Shown piece by piece: positions 24,101 through 33,225 of a DNA stretch of 64,000 nt. The notes beneath the pieces are model-generated. The model saw nothing but the letters and a program-made list of their open reading frames with translations. It was not told the origin of the DNA and made no database searches. Origin of the DNA: Spisula solida (Eukaryota > Mollusca > Bivalvia > Venerida > Mactridae); the NCBI GenBank assembly GCA_947247005.1, contig OX365944.1:5468501-5532500 (forward strand). Direction: 5' to 3'. Numbering within the stretch: the stretch's first letter is position 1; each line of letters begins with the position of its first letter. A program made the position numbers and the translations under genes.

Positions 24101-25872
24101 CGTTTATATTTTAGTTGCAGGTGATAACTCTCCACTAGACGGTGCCGATAGATCTCTGTATAGCTGGACATTGTTACTGAGTCTTTGTATTGTGTTTATA
24201 TTTTAGTTGCTGGTGATAATTCTCCACTAGACGGTGCCGATAGATCTCTGTATAGATGGACATTGTTACTGAGTCTTTGTATTGTGTTTATATTTTAGTT
24301 GCTGGTGATAATCCTCCACTAGACAGTGCCGATAGATCTCTGTATAGCTGGACATTGTTACTGAGTCTGTGTATTGTGTTTATATTTCAGTTGCTGGTGA
24401 TAATTCTCCACTAGACGGTGCAGACAGATCTCTGTATAGATGGACATTGTTACTGAGTCTTTGTATTGTTGTTGCAATATTCTTCATATTCTGGAACAGA
24501 CATAAGGTATGTATAGCCCAAACAAATTAACTTGGTCCTCAAACTTGCATGAATATATGTATTTCAAGCATCTTGTGTCTTGTGGAATATATTAATTTTT
24601 GTGAGAAATGCCTTGCTTTTGGTTAAGATATACCGGTATATAAAGTGTTTATGGTACACTTCAAACAAACTAGTAATTTGTCATTCCTGAATGCATTCTG
24701 CAGTGACCACTTTGGGTTTAAGTTCCTGCAGGCATCGTGTAGTGACCACTTTAGGTTTAAGTTCCTGAATGCATTCTGCAGTGACCACTTTAGGTTTAAG
24801 TTCCTGAATGCATTCTGCAGTGACCACTTTGGGTTTAAGTTCCTGTAGGCATCGTGTAGTGACCACTTTAGGTTTAAGTTCCTGAATGCATTCTGCAGTG
24901 ACCACTTTGGGTTTAAGTTCCTGCAGGCATCGTGTAGTGACCACTTTGGGTTTAAATTCCTGTAGGCATCATGCAGAGACCGCTTGGGTTTAAAGTCCTG
25001 TAGGCATTCTGCAGTGACCACTTTGGGTTTAAAGTCCTGTAGGCATCATGCAGTGACCACTTTGGGTTTAAAGTCCTGCAGGCATCATGCAGTGACCACT
25101 TTGGGTTTAAATTCATGTAGGCATCATGCAGAGACCGCTTGGGTTTAAAGTCCTGTAGGCATCATGCAGTGACCACTTAGGGTTTGAAGTCCTGTAGGCA
25201 TCATGTAGAGACCGCTTGGGTTCGAATTCCTGTAGGCATTATGCAGTGACCACTTTGGGTTTAAATTCCTGTAGGCATCATGCAGGGACTGATTGGGTTT
25301 GAATTCCTGTAGGCATTGTGCAGTGACCACTTGGGGTTTAAAGTCCTGTAGGCATTGTGCAGTGAACGCTTGGGTTCAAATTCTTGCTGGCATTCTGCAG
25401 TGACCCATTTGGCCATTCTGCAGTGACCGCTTTGGGTCAAAATTCCTGTTGGCATTTTGCAGTGACTGCTTTCGGTTAAAATTCCCATCTCTACTACTGA
25501 GTACTCGCAGGCAAATATCCCATTTGGTTCCAAACATTTATCTTTCAAAGTGTGCAGGGGACAAACAGGGTTGGCCAGAAATGATCATTTTGTAACTATG
25601 CATGTCATGGACAATCTCACTTAGCAAAGATATACTGTTCATACTATGACTTCCTAATGATGATGCCTTATTGATACGGCAAATTGTAATGGTTTGTTGA
25701 AAATCTATGTACCATAATCTAAAAAAATTTGAAATAGGAAAATTCTCATTGAATGTTGATGTTTCAGGTTGAGCGATACATTGTCAGCTTGAGACGACCT
25801 ACTATTAATGGACACTCACACTTAAGACGAGGGGATGAAGAGAAGAATCTGCTTGAACATCAATATGCCTAA
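12181..25872 (+). CDS. TGN38/TGOLN2-like acidic type I membrane protein (unnamed)
   Basis: Exons: 12181-12268, 14863-15999, 16633-17241, 21684-21728, 22770-22847, 24391-24506 (or one of nine upstream acceptors), 25768-25872 (TAA). All joins up to the membrane exon are phase 1; the last is phase 0. The result is 725 residues; a second ATG at 12196 would give 720. Order: signal peptide (MKIYKFNMLYFGVLLCLWC, then TIVAEE); about six 35-residue repeats on SALDKxVPENTPLAVD and GPQIVNEVK; two GHVDL...GNE.W repeats; a very acidic Asp/Glu/Asn/Tyr stretch (16700-17120); one helix (RWTLLLSLCIVVAIFFIFW); and a basic 37-residue tail ending with acidic dileucine EEKNLL and C-terminal HQYA. TGN38/TGOLN2 and KCT2 share this layout, so trafficking through Golgi/endosome is an inference. 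No sequence homology was proven. A possible poly(A) AATAAA lies at 26575. Additional exons in the 17.2-21.7 kb intron cannot be excluded. Confidence 0.78.
12400..12495. repeat. GC-rich palindromic block in intron 1
   Basis: A short G/C-rich island in AT-rich DNA. It consists of GGGGCCAGGGGGCC-like words followed by inverted GGGCCCCCGG words (GCCGTGAGGGCCCCCGG, GGGGGCCAGAGGCCCCCGG). These would fold into two small hairpins. They resemble repeated GC-hairpin blocks seen in invertebrate dispersed repeats; the family is not identified. Confidence 0.5.
14975..15550 (+). repeat. Six coding tandem repeats of about 35 codons
   Basis: Each unit has SALDK.VPENTPLAVD, then QTALQ.GPQIVNEVK and an acidic or Lys-Asp spacer. 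Units differ at many residues (for example SGLDKNLPENTP, SSLNEEVPVDTQ), so the array is old compared with the 92-bp array at 23541. It lies in the predicted lumenal domain. Confidence 0.85.
16700..17120 (+). repeat. GAT/GAA-rich coding tract encoding a poly-acidic segment
   Basis: Mostly GAT, GAA, AAT and TAT codons, giving long runs of Asp and Glu broken by Tyr and Asn. It is low complexity. The + frame is bounded by clean splice sites and keeps phase; the antisense poly-Ile frame is a shadow. A few tyrosines sit within acidic context, which would suit tyrosine sulfation, but this is not shown. Confidence 0.8.
17272..18549. mobile_element. Inverted-repeat transposon-like element with CAGGG ends
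   Basis: The left end CAGGGCCTTCGCTGTCGG and the right end, read inverted, CAGGGCTTCCTCTGG are flanked by the direct repeat CTAGGG (17266-17271 and 18550-18555). Sub-terminal GGCGAAAGCT blocks are repeated at both ends. The interior has duplicated 55-60-bp units at 17880-18015 (GTTTTGTTTGTAAGNTGTT) and palindromic GTTCCGCACA / TGTGCGGAAC words. No transposase is seen. It lies in the intron after exon 16633-17241. Confidence 0.7.
19238..19316. repeat. Perfect 37-bp-arm hairpin
   Basis: The left arm (19238-19274, beginning CTTGTTCCGAGAACC) and right arm (19280-19316, ending GGTTCTCGGAACAAG) are exact reverse complements separated by a 5-nt loop TTAAT. The perfection implies recent origin or selection. 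It is intronic. Sequence outside the arms is not symmetric, so this is not simply the core of a larger element. Confidence 0.9.
20069..20240. repeat. Two-copy tandem duplication of about 90 bp
   Basis: The blocks TTAATAATCAATTATCTGTC, ATTGATNAATAAT.GATCACT and AAGTAATCAGTAATCAAACC occur twice in the same order. AT-rich, intronic, no coding meaning. Confidence 0.75.
20586..21589. mobile_element. Mariner-like non-autonomous element with GAGGGGCAATCCAGAATT ends
   Basis: The 18-bp terminal inverted repeat GAGGGGCAATCCAGAATT is perfect at both ends and flanked by TA, the target duplication of Tc1/mariner elements. An internal imperfect palindrome spans about 21210-21395; its best arms (21246-21274 and 21321-21349) are exact complements of 29 bp. 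No transposase frame is seen. It ends 94 bp before exon 21684-21728. Confidence 0.8.
22309..22507. mobile_element. MITE, family D (TACTGTAAAATCATT ends), copy 1
   Basis: The left end TACTGTAAAATCATTTAATT mirrors the right end TTAATGATTTTACA. The interior has TTTCGTGGGGATGTAAATCC and TCCATGAAATTTAATCCCCC. The same ends border 36783-38687. It is intronic in the membrane-protein gene. Confidence 0.78.
22858..22990 (+). mobile_element. SINE fragment, family S1
   Basis: Reads GGTGTCTGCTTTGAGTGC, then CTTCAGGTTCAATACCAGGC (B-box-like) and the S1 body start (AGTGACATAAC, ATCTCCCTGGCTTAACACT). It begins about 10 bp after exon 22770-22847. Confidence 0.6.
23106..23420 (+). mobile_element. SINE, family S2 (best-preserved copy) with tRNA-like head
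   Basis: The head has GAGGCCGAGTGGTTAGCGCT (A-box-like, of the long-variable-arm tRNA type) and TCATTCGAAACTCGGCC (B-box-like). The shared S2 body follows: TTTCCCACCCAACTAGAG, GAACTGGTTGGAAACCC, a CACTGAGCACGTTAAAAAACC block, and GACTGTCTCAGTCGATGCAA. It lies between exon 22770-22847 and the acceptor array. Confidence 0.75.
23541..24506 (+). repeat. Ten-copy 92-bp tandem array of a 3' splice acceptor plus the membrane-helix exon start
   Basis: Exon-side starts are exactly 92 bp apart: 23563, 23655, 23747, 23839, 23931, 24023, 24115, 24207, 24299, 24391. Every unit is preceded by TTTATATTTTAG, except the last (TTTATATTTCAG). Read from the phase-1 donor of exon 22770-22847, each unit encodes VAGDNSPLDGADRSLYSW, then TLLLSLCIAFIF, then UAG in units 1-8; that UAG is the acceptor TAG of the next unit. 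Unit 9 reads through CAG and stops eight codons later. Unit 10 alone continues into the full helix and a GT donor at 24507. The units are almost identical. Confidence 0.93.
24680..25485. repeat. 39-bp satellite, about 20 copies, intronic
   Basis: The unit is GTGACCACTTTGGGTTTAAG followed by TTCCTGCAGGCATCGTGTA. Variants alternate TGAATGCATTCTGCA with CAGGCATCGTGTA in the left part, and drift increases to the right. The unit equals 13 codons, so open frames appear on both strands (the antisense one reads ELKPKVVTAECIQ). These are treated as non-coding because they lie wholly in the intron between 24506 and 25768. Confidence 0.9.
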
Positions 25873-25977
25873 ATACGGACAATACTATCAATAGTTGAAC
25901 CTGATCTAGGGGTACTGGTACATCAGTTAAAACCACATAACAATCATGCCTTGAGATCATGTTGAGTCCTTAAAACA

Positions 25978-26325
25978 TGATAACTTACCCCTGTGAAGAT
26001 AATAACTTGCCCCTGTGAAGATAATAACTTCCCCCTGTGAAGATAATAGCTTATCCCTATGAAGATAATAACTTCCCCCTGTGAAGATAATAACTTCCCC
26101 CTGTGAAGATAATAGCTTATCCCTATGAAGATAATAACTCCCCCCTGTGAAGATAACAACTTCCCCCTGTGAAGATAATAACTTCCCCTTTGAAGATAAT
26201 AACTTCCCCCTGTGAAGATAATAACTTCCCCCTGTGAAGATAATAACTTATCCCTATGAAGATAATAACTTCCCCCCGTGAAGATAATAACTTATTCCTG
26301 TGAAGATAATAACTTACCCGTAAAG
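25978..26325. repeat. 22-bp tandem satellite, about 15 copies, downstream of the membrane-protein stop
   Basis: The unit GAAGATAATAACTTCCCCCT plus GT has variants AGCTTATCCCTAT and ACTTGCCCCTGT. It starts about 105 bp after the TAA at 25872, so it probably lies in the 3' UTR if the AATAAA at 26575-26580 is used. Confidence 0.85.
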
Positions 26326-27330
26326 AAGGAAGTGGAATTTGTATTTTGAATATACCAGTAATAATTGAAATGTATGTCCTTTAGATCTGAATTTTATTGA
26401 AATGTGAGGTAAACTTTATCTGAAAGATTTCTCGTGAGAAGTTGAATTAATTGATTGAACATTAATTGATTGTCCCACCAAAGTTATTGGTTAGTCTAGG
26501 TTATACATAACAAACTATGCTATTGTGGTGTTTAAAGCTTTAAATACATGAATACATATCATACTAGGGCCTAAAATAAAATACTGTTTGGTTCTCACCT
26601 GCAAACTATCATTTTAGGGTTGGGTAAGAAAAATATATTTTTATATGTACTTTGTACAGAACAAATATTGAAGGACTTTTGCTAATTTTGTCCTAAAATA
26701 TTTTTCTGATTTCTCGGGCAGGGGCGATTTTGTTGATAGTGGAAATGAAACAAACATTATTTTAGGCCTAGGTGCTTTTTATTTCATGTGCAAAGTAGCA
26801 TTTTGTCTCGTTCAGTTGTATCACATTATTGTTGTTACATTCTATTAAAGTTTACTTCTTGTTTAGTATCGCAGTTTAAAATTGAAATCCACGTTTACTT
26901 ATGTATTATTTATCCCCATTTACTCTATGTATTATTTTGTACATGTCAAAAATATTTTCATTTAACAGAAAACTAAAAATGTTTATTCCAGGTATCACTC
27001 TACCAAGTTTTGGGAAATATTTTGCTTGATTAATACATATATACATATCATAGATTGATTAACAATTGTTTGTATGCTATCTTTACTTCTGTACTTTAAA
27101 TTTTTGTGTGATAGATATTTTTTGTATGCAAATATGTCTGTGATGTTTTGATTCGTATATTTAAGTTTTTGAAAACTGAATCTCAAAAGTTTGCAACGTT
27201 TTTGTTATAAGTGTATTTTTTGCTTCAGTTGGTATTTATATTAATTTATACTTGTTTTCTGTGTATCCAACCTTGCAGAGTTCTTTTACAATATTATTGC
27301 TATTTGGAAGATATCAGGGTATATGTTTAT

Positions 27331-27588
27331 TAGCAGTCCCCTACTGATTTCAAACCTGTGGGGACTATAGGTTTGCCCTCCGTCAGTCTGTCTGTCAAAA
27401 TTCTGGATCCTGACATTTCTCAAACAGTTTCCAAGCTAGGTTTATTAAACTTGGTATGTGGATAGGGGCCAATAAGGGGATTATGCACGTCTAAAAATGT
27501 TTTGATTCTGATAAAAATTGTGGTTGCTATGGCAACAGAAACATTGAAATTAATTTAAAGCTCATGGCTTCAGACCGGTAGGGGACTT
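27331..27588. mobile_element. Short element, family E (AGTCCCCTAC ends), copy 1
   Basis: The left end is TTAGCAGTCCCCTACTG and the right end CGGTAGGGGACTTC. It shares GGATCCTGACA, TTCCAAGCTAG, GGTATGTGGATAGGGG, AAGGGGATTATGCACGTC and GTTGCTATGGCAACAGAAAC with the inverted copy at 53059-53308. Confidence 0.8.
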
Positions 27589-30504
27589 CTATACTGCTTG
27601 CAATTCTTAGTGACTTGTTTCATATTGTTGGTCTTTCTGTATACCAAAGTATGTCCATTACATGCATTCCAGGGTTGTTCTATAAATAGTACAGTACTAC
27701 AATCTTGCCTACTTTGATGAGATTTGAATAGTGATATACAAAAATTAGATAAAAAATCTACATATTTAATGAACAACCCACATGCAGACACAGAACACTT
27801 GAACATTTAGTTCCCAAAGAGAAGTTGATCATTTCCCTGTAGATATGTTTGTGCTATCAGCAGGTAAAAGGTCACTGTTACCTTGAACATAAAGAACAAC
27901 TTGACTGCCAGTAGAGCCGACATACATGTTTTACAAAAAAAGATTATATGAATAGTTGTTTTTGTAGATATAAATAAATTAAGAACAAAAAACTTCCTAA
28001 GTATTTCGTTCAACTAAAAAGATAATAGTAAATCAGACAGGGAAGGCAGCACTCAATAGAAACTGCAGATAATGAAAGGTAGTTCTTGTTAGATGCTTAG
28101 ATAGAAAAACATTTTTCTGTGATAAATTTTATATCAAAATGTAGCGTGTTCAAACATTATTGAATATATTTGACAATATGTCACTGTGATGGTTGTGAGA
28201 AGATTGTTATTAGTACATTCTAGTAATCTTTATAAATAGAATTTATCATGGTTATTACAAATCTAATATTTTATGACAAATACTACACGAGGCATATTCT
28301 GTAATTCTTGTTTATTTGTGGTTAAAACATCTGTTCTATGTCTGAATTGAAAGTGAAAGTTATTTTTGTGGTTGTGCTCTTCAAATACAAAGATAATGTT
28401 TCACCACCTTTTGCCATAAGTTCCACAAAACATCGACCTTGGTTGTTAAAATAAATGTTTCAAGTATGAACATGTGTTAATCACTTACTGTGCCTTATTT
28501 TGTTACATGTATATATTCCAGATTAGGTATGTATGGGATTGTTTGGAATTCTTTCTTGATTCTTTGAAGGCAATATGTAATATCTGTTGTATGTTTCTGT
28601 ATAACATAAAAACACGATGTACAGTTTGAAATTGCAAGTTTCTGTTTCGTGACTTATTAATGAATTTGTCGAAATTATGGTTTCTTCCAGCAACACACAA
28701 AGGTTTTTTATTCACCAGCATTAATTGATGTGGAAGGCATGAAGTGATTGTCCTGTCAGCGCGTTCGTTCCATTGAAAATGTTAAATAAAACTTTCTAGT
28801 TCTTGAAACTCAAATATTTTCAAAGTCTATCAAGGCATTGCTTTCAAACTTAGCATACTTGTTTAACATCATAAACACCTTACATTGTCAACGTCATGTA
28901 ACACTATCCAACATTTCTACGGAATTATTGCCCCTGATTGACTTAGCTAGTTATTATGGACAAGGCTTCCCCGGGGACATAAGCGTTTACTGAACGCTGT
29001 CTTGTTTCTGTACTGAATATGTGATCATGACCTTTAAAATAACTTTAGTCCGAGTACAGTACTTAAATGAGTAACATCATTATCCTTAACACTGCAGGGA
29101 AGAGAATTCAGTCATCTTATCAGGATTGTTTCTTTAGACTGATGATAATAGTATTAGATAATTGCTGCATGCTGACTATATTTCCATGATACAGTTAAGT
29201 TTAAGGTAGATTTTTTACCTGCCTTGATCTACCACCTTTTTCAATTATTGCAATTTGATCATTCCTCTTATTGTGATTGTTTACTGATGATTTATTTGAT
29301 AATGATATAGTTTTGTTTTCTACAAAATAATGAACAAATTGAGGGTATAATACAAGATTGAAGTATTTTCTTCTTAATCCCACCTAGCTGTTGTTAGAGT
29401 ACTTTATTAATTTACCTCTGTTTTATCATAATTATTGTTTTCGATGATCATTGTCCGAATCAAAGCTTTACTTTTTGTAGTGCATGTACTTTGCTTTGTT
29501 CATATTCTGTTACTTGTTTACATTATCTACTTAATTATATTCCTATTTCTGAATTCCTTATTTTTCATGTATTTGTTTGTGTGTGTTCAAGCATTGAACT
29601 ATTTGTGCCATTCATTTGGGTATTTGACACCTGTTTACATTCTCAAGATGAAATCCAAATGAACTTAAGATTATGTTGCTAAACATATAAAGTGAAGTTG
29701 TTATTTATAAAGACTGTAACATTGTTTCAATATCACAAAAATAATTTTTCTTGGTTTCGGAATTATTCTTTTAAAAATTGAGTAAATTTTCTTTTATATG
29801 TTAACAATGACATGTTACAGACCATAATTTTATGCTTTATTCATTGTATTTGTTGGTCATGATGAAATATTTATGAATTCTTCCGTATTTAACCACTTAT
29901 TCTATGCAAACATATGTAAAATTGTGACCAAAATATCTGCATATCCAACTAAAGTTAGCCCTCGAAGGTTGTACCTTGATCAAACGATTTATACTGTTAC
30001 ATATAAATGGTACTGTACAATGTCGTATAATTTTTGTGTCTGTTGTGTAGGGAGGGATTGAATTTACTCCTGTAAAAGCATAATGTGTCGATGTACTCAG
30101 TGGTTGTTTATTTTTACTTTTTCTGGTTGACAAATTATATCATTGTTATTACAAAGAGGGTTATATTTAAAATAAAAAAATATGTAAGGGTAACTTTTAG
30201 TTTCTTGTATATCAATCAGATTGGGGTTTGTAGCTCATCTGTGCATACGATTGGACAGGGAAGGCTGCAATCAGCTGAAACCTCCGAGCACAGAAAACAT
30301 AAAAACAACACTGGCCACAATTACACAGCACACTGCCCAACACACAACTGAACAAGAAAATGAAGTCCAAGTTTCAGCTGTCAAAAAGTCCAAGCTGTAG
30401 CTCATCTGTGCATGGTGAACTGTTCTGGATCTTTGGCTGTTAAGTTGTCAACTGTCTACAGTTCTTTTAAATATTCTGCTAAGCAATTTAGAGTACATGT
30501 ATTA

Positions 30505-30780
30505 ATAGGGTGGTTGAGTGGAATACACTCTGACTGCAGATCAAGAGATCCCTGGTTTGCATCTAGGCCTGCACACTTGGTCATTTCAGGAACGCTTATA
30601 AGTGTTTCCCACCCAACAAGATGAACTAGTTAGTAACACAGAGATTGTCTTGTGTGTATTACCTGGATTCCTTGTATCACACAACTGCTTCTTCCCTGTA
30701 AGTCGGATTTCTTCGGGCAGGAAAATGGCCGGATGACCACAAACTGTTTCCAACACAATGGCATTGAAATAATGTCCGAA
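30505..30780 (+). mobile_element. SINE-like repeat, family S2 copy
   Basis: Ordered S2 blocks: GGTGGTTGAGTGGAATACAC, GATCAAGAGATCCCTGG, GTTTCCCACCCAACAAGATG, GGATTCCTTGTATCACACAA, CTGCTTCTTCCCTGTAAGTC. The head is eroded. Intergenic. Confidence 0.65.
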
Positions 30781-31798
30781 TATGTGGTCATTGAATCCTC
30801 AACATGTGGAGGACGTGAACATAGCTAATATCGTGGAAGATCATTACCTGCCCAACTTGGATCTGCCAGGTGACAGATTAGCACAAACTGAGCCTGTCTG
30901 TCTGCCCCGCCCCGGCCCTGCCCTGATCTTTAAACTTTACATGGAGGTTGGTCATAAACAGTAATGATTTTGAGGACAGTAGGTCAAAGGTCACTGTGAC
31001 ATTTACTGTTTTTGACTTGCAAGGCTGCCATGGGGGTCGTACGTGTTTAACAAACATTTTGTTTAACATAATATTAAAATAAATAATAGTGATATGGAAG
31101 CCAGCTGGACGGAGCAGTGATCACCACTGCTGGACCCACCATCAAGTGAATGTTTAGAATGAAGCAGCAAAACACCTGATGACTGTCTAGGCTTAGCAGA
31201 TTGTTCTGTATTTAATCAACTGTCTCTCTGGATAAGGTATTTAAAACTGTCCTTTGTAGTTCAGTCAGTTTTACTTAAATCTACTGTTTTGTTCAGGGGT
31301 CTTACAATTCCGGAATAAACCTAACATCCAGATTTGCTGCACAAGAAAGAATGAGCTTTTATTTACAAAATAATACATTATCTGGTGAAAAATGCCAAGC
31401 ATTGACTGAGGTATGGTCAATTGAAATTTTATAAGCTGAATTTTTACAAAAGAACAGGTATAGGAATGTGTGCTAATGGTACACGAAACTGATGTGTGTC
31501 TTATTTTCAGGATTTTGCATTTTACCTCAGTAAGACCCCTGGTAGTCATGGTTTTATTCAAACTATTGGTTCAAATCATAACAAAAACCTTTTAGCATCT
31601 AAACAGTTTTTAATTCATACAGAAAAATATGAATATCGTAAGAAATAGGCCTAATATCCCAGGAGAAGTCACAGCTATGGCTTAATAAAAAGGCATTTTC
31701 AAATTTACTGGTCATTTGAAATGACTTTCAAATAGAAATGACAAGAGTGCAGACGTTCAAACATGCTATGTTATCTTAACTCCATGAACCCCTAAACT

Positions 31799-32410
31799 GT
31801 TACTGTATAGCGGGTATATTTCACGGGGGTTTAATTTTCGCTATATTCGCGGTCTACATAGATAGCGCGAAATCTAAACCCAGCGAAATATTCACATAGT
31901 AAATATACAAATTTTACATGATTATTAATGATTAAAAACATTTAAAGGAGCAACAAGAAATAAACCAACGTTTACTCAATGACTCTGCATGAAGTACATC
32001 GGTTTAGCGCAATACGGAACAGTACGACAATAATTAAAATAATACAACATAATAGTTCTATATATCATAAAATGTAATTCGAATTCGAAATTTAATTTAG
32101 ATCATTGTTAAAACGTGTGTAAACTCTTTGCATATGAATATAATTGCATACGTGCACCGTGTTTTATCAAAGTTAGAAGGTGTTAATTATAAACTTCTTC
32201 AATTCAACGGTTTAGTTTGCGGAACGTGTGAATGTTTGCCGAAAAAATCTTTGTGTACATTTTTCTAATTGACCTCCCATTTCATGTTTACTAACAAGGT
32301 TTTATTTTCGCGGTCGAATCTGTTTGCGCGAATTTAAGACACCGTGAATTCAAAAGGATCCAGAAAACGTGAACATTGCACTCCGTGAAATATACCCGCT
32401 ATACAGTAAC
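31799..32410. mobile_element. 612-bp MITE with 28-bp perfect inverted ends
   Basis: Arms 31799-31826 and 32383-32410 are exact complements (GTTACTGTATAGCGGGTATA, then TTTCACGG). The interior near both ends carries TTTTCGC and GCGAAAT words like those of families B and D, suggesting one superfamily. Non-coding, intergenic. Confidence 0.88.
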
Positions 32411-33104
32411 CAAGTGAAACTGTTCGAGTTACATGACTGTATATATTTCTCTACGGAAAAAAAATACAGTTATGTTACCAACAGTTTTCTGATATGAATT
32501 TACATGTAGTTATAGCTTGGAGAATTTGACATGATCCTGACCTTTATGCATGAATATATTACAAAGTTTTTACGTTGAATATATAAAATTCCGCAAGCAA
32601 GACGTGCAATATCGGTTTTAGATTTGTGTTGGTATAACACCTCGAGCATCTATGAAAACAAACAATCAGGGTTATAAATATAGACAATATATCAGCTGTT
32701 AAATTATGCTAATTGAAGTTTGAGAGTCATGTCAAATTCTCAGTGCTATGGTTAAAGTGTATACACCATCTCCATATTGGATATTTTAAAAGATTGGAGA
32801 CTGACATGTATTTACGCATCTACATTGAAATCTCATAAATGAGTCGAAATTGTTGATGCGTCACTTCATCTCCTGGAAGAAATGGATTAACTGCACAATA
32901 CAGACTGTCATAGCTTAACAACAGAGACTTATGTTCACACTAAATTGTGTCATAACTTTTAACAAAATATAGTCCTAACAATTTAACCTGGTCTTCCACC
33001 TTTATGCATGAATATATTGTAAGCTGCAAGAAAGTCATGCCTTGCTGTGTTTATAGTATACCTAGTATATTTGTATTATGAAACAAAATTAAAATGCCGA
33101 GCAT

Positions 33105-33225
33105 GGCCTTTATTCGCCAGTCAGCTTTTAATGAAATATGGCCGGCATATGAGTGCCTCCACCAGTACTTGAACATGTGTCGCCAGATTAGACGACAAGC
33201 GCTCCAACCACTGAACTACAGAGCT
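33105..33225 (-). mobile_element. tRNA-like sequence, probable SINE head
   Basis: On the - strand it reads GCTCTGTAGTTCAGTGGTTG then GAGCGCTTGTCG (D-arm and A-box-like), a complementary TGTCG/CGACA stem, and ACATGTTCAAGTACTGG (B-box-like). The 3' acceptor stem does not close well. It is therefore taken as a SINE head or tRNA relic, not a working tRNA gene. Confidence 0.5.

Noticed and set aside
24681..24944. Antisense and sense repeat proteins of 13-residue units across 24623-25548
   Set aside because: Frames are open on both strands only because the 39-bp satellite is a multiple of three. They lie inside an intron and have no splice or start support.
25944..26159. 71-codon antisense frame of YYLHRGKLLSSQG repeats
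   Set aside because: Product of the 22-bp satellite with no independent support.
33105..33225. Functional tRNA gene
   Set aside because: A-box-like and B-box-like sequences are present, but the acceptor stem does not pair and the anticodon loop is too long. SINE head or relic.
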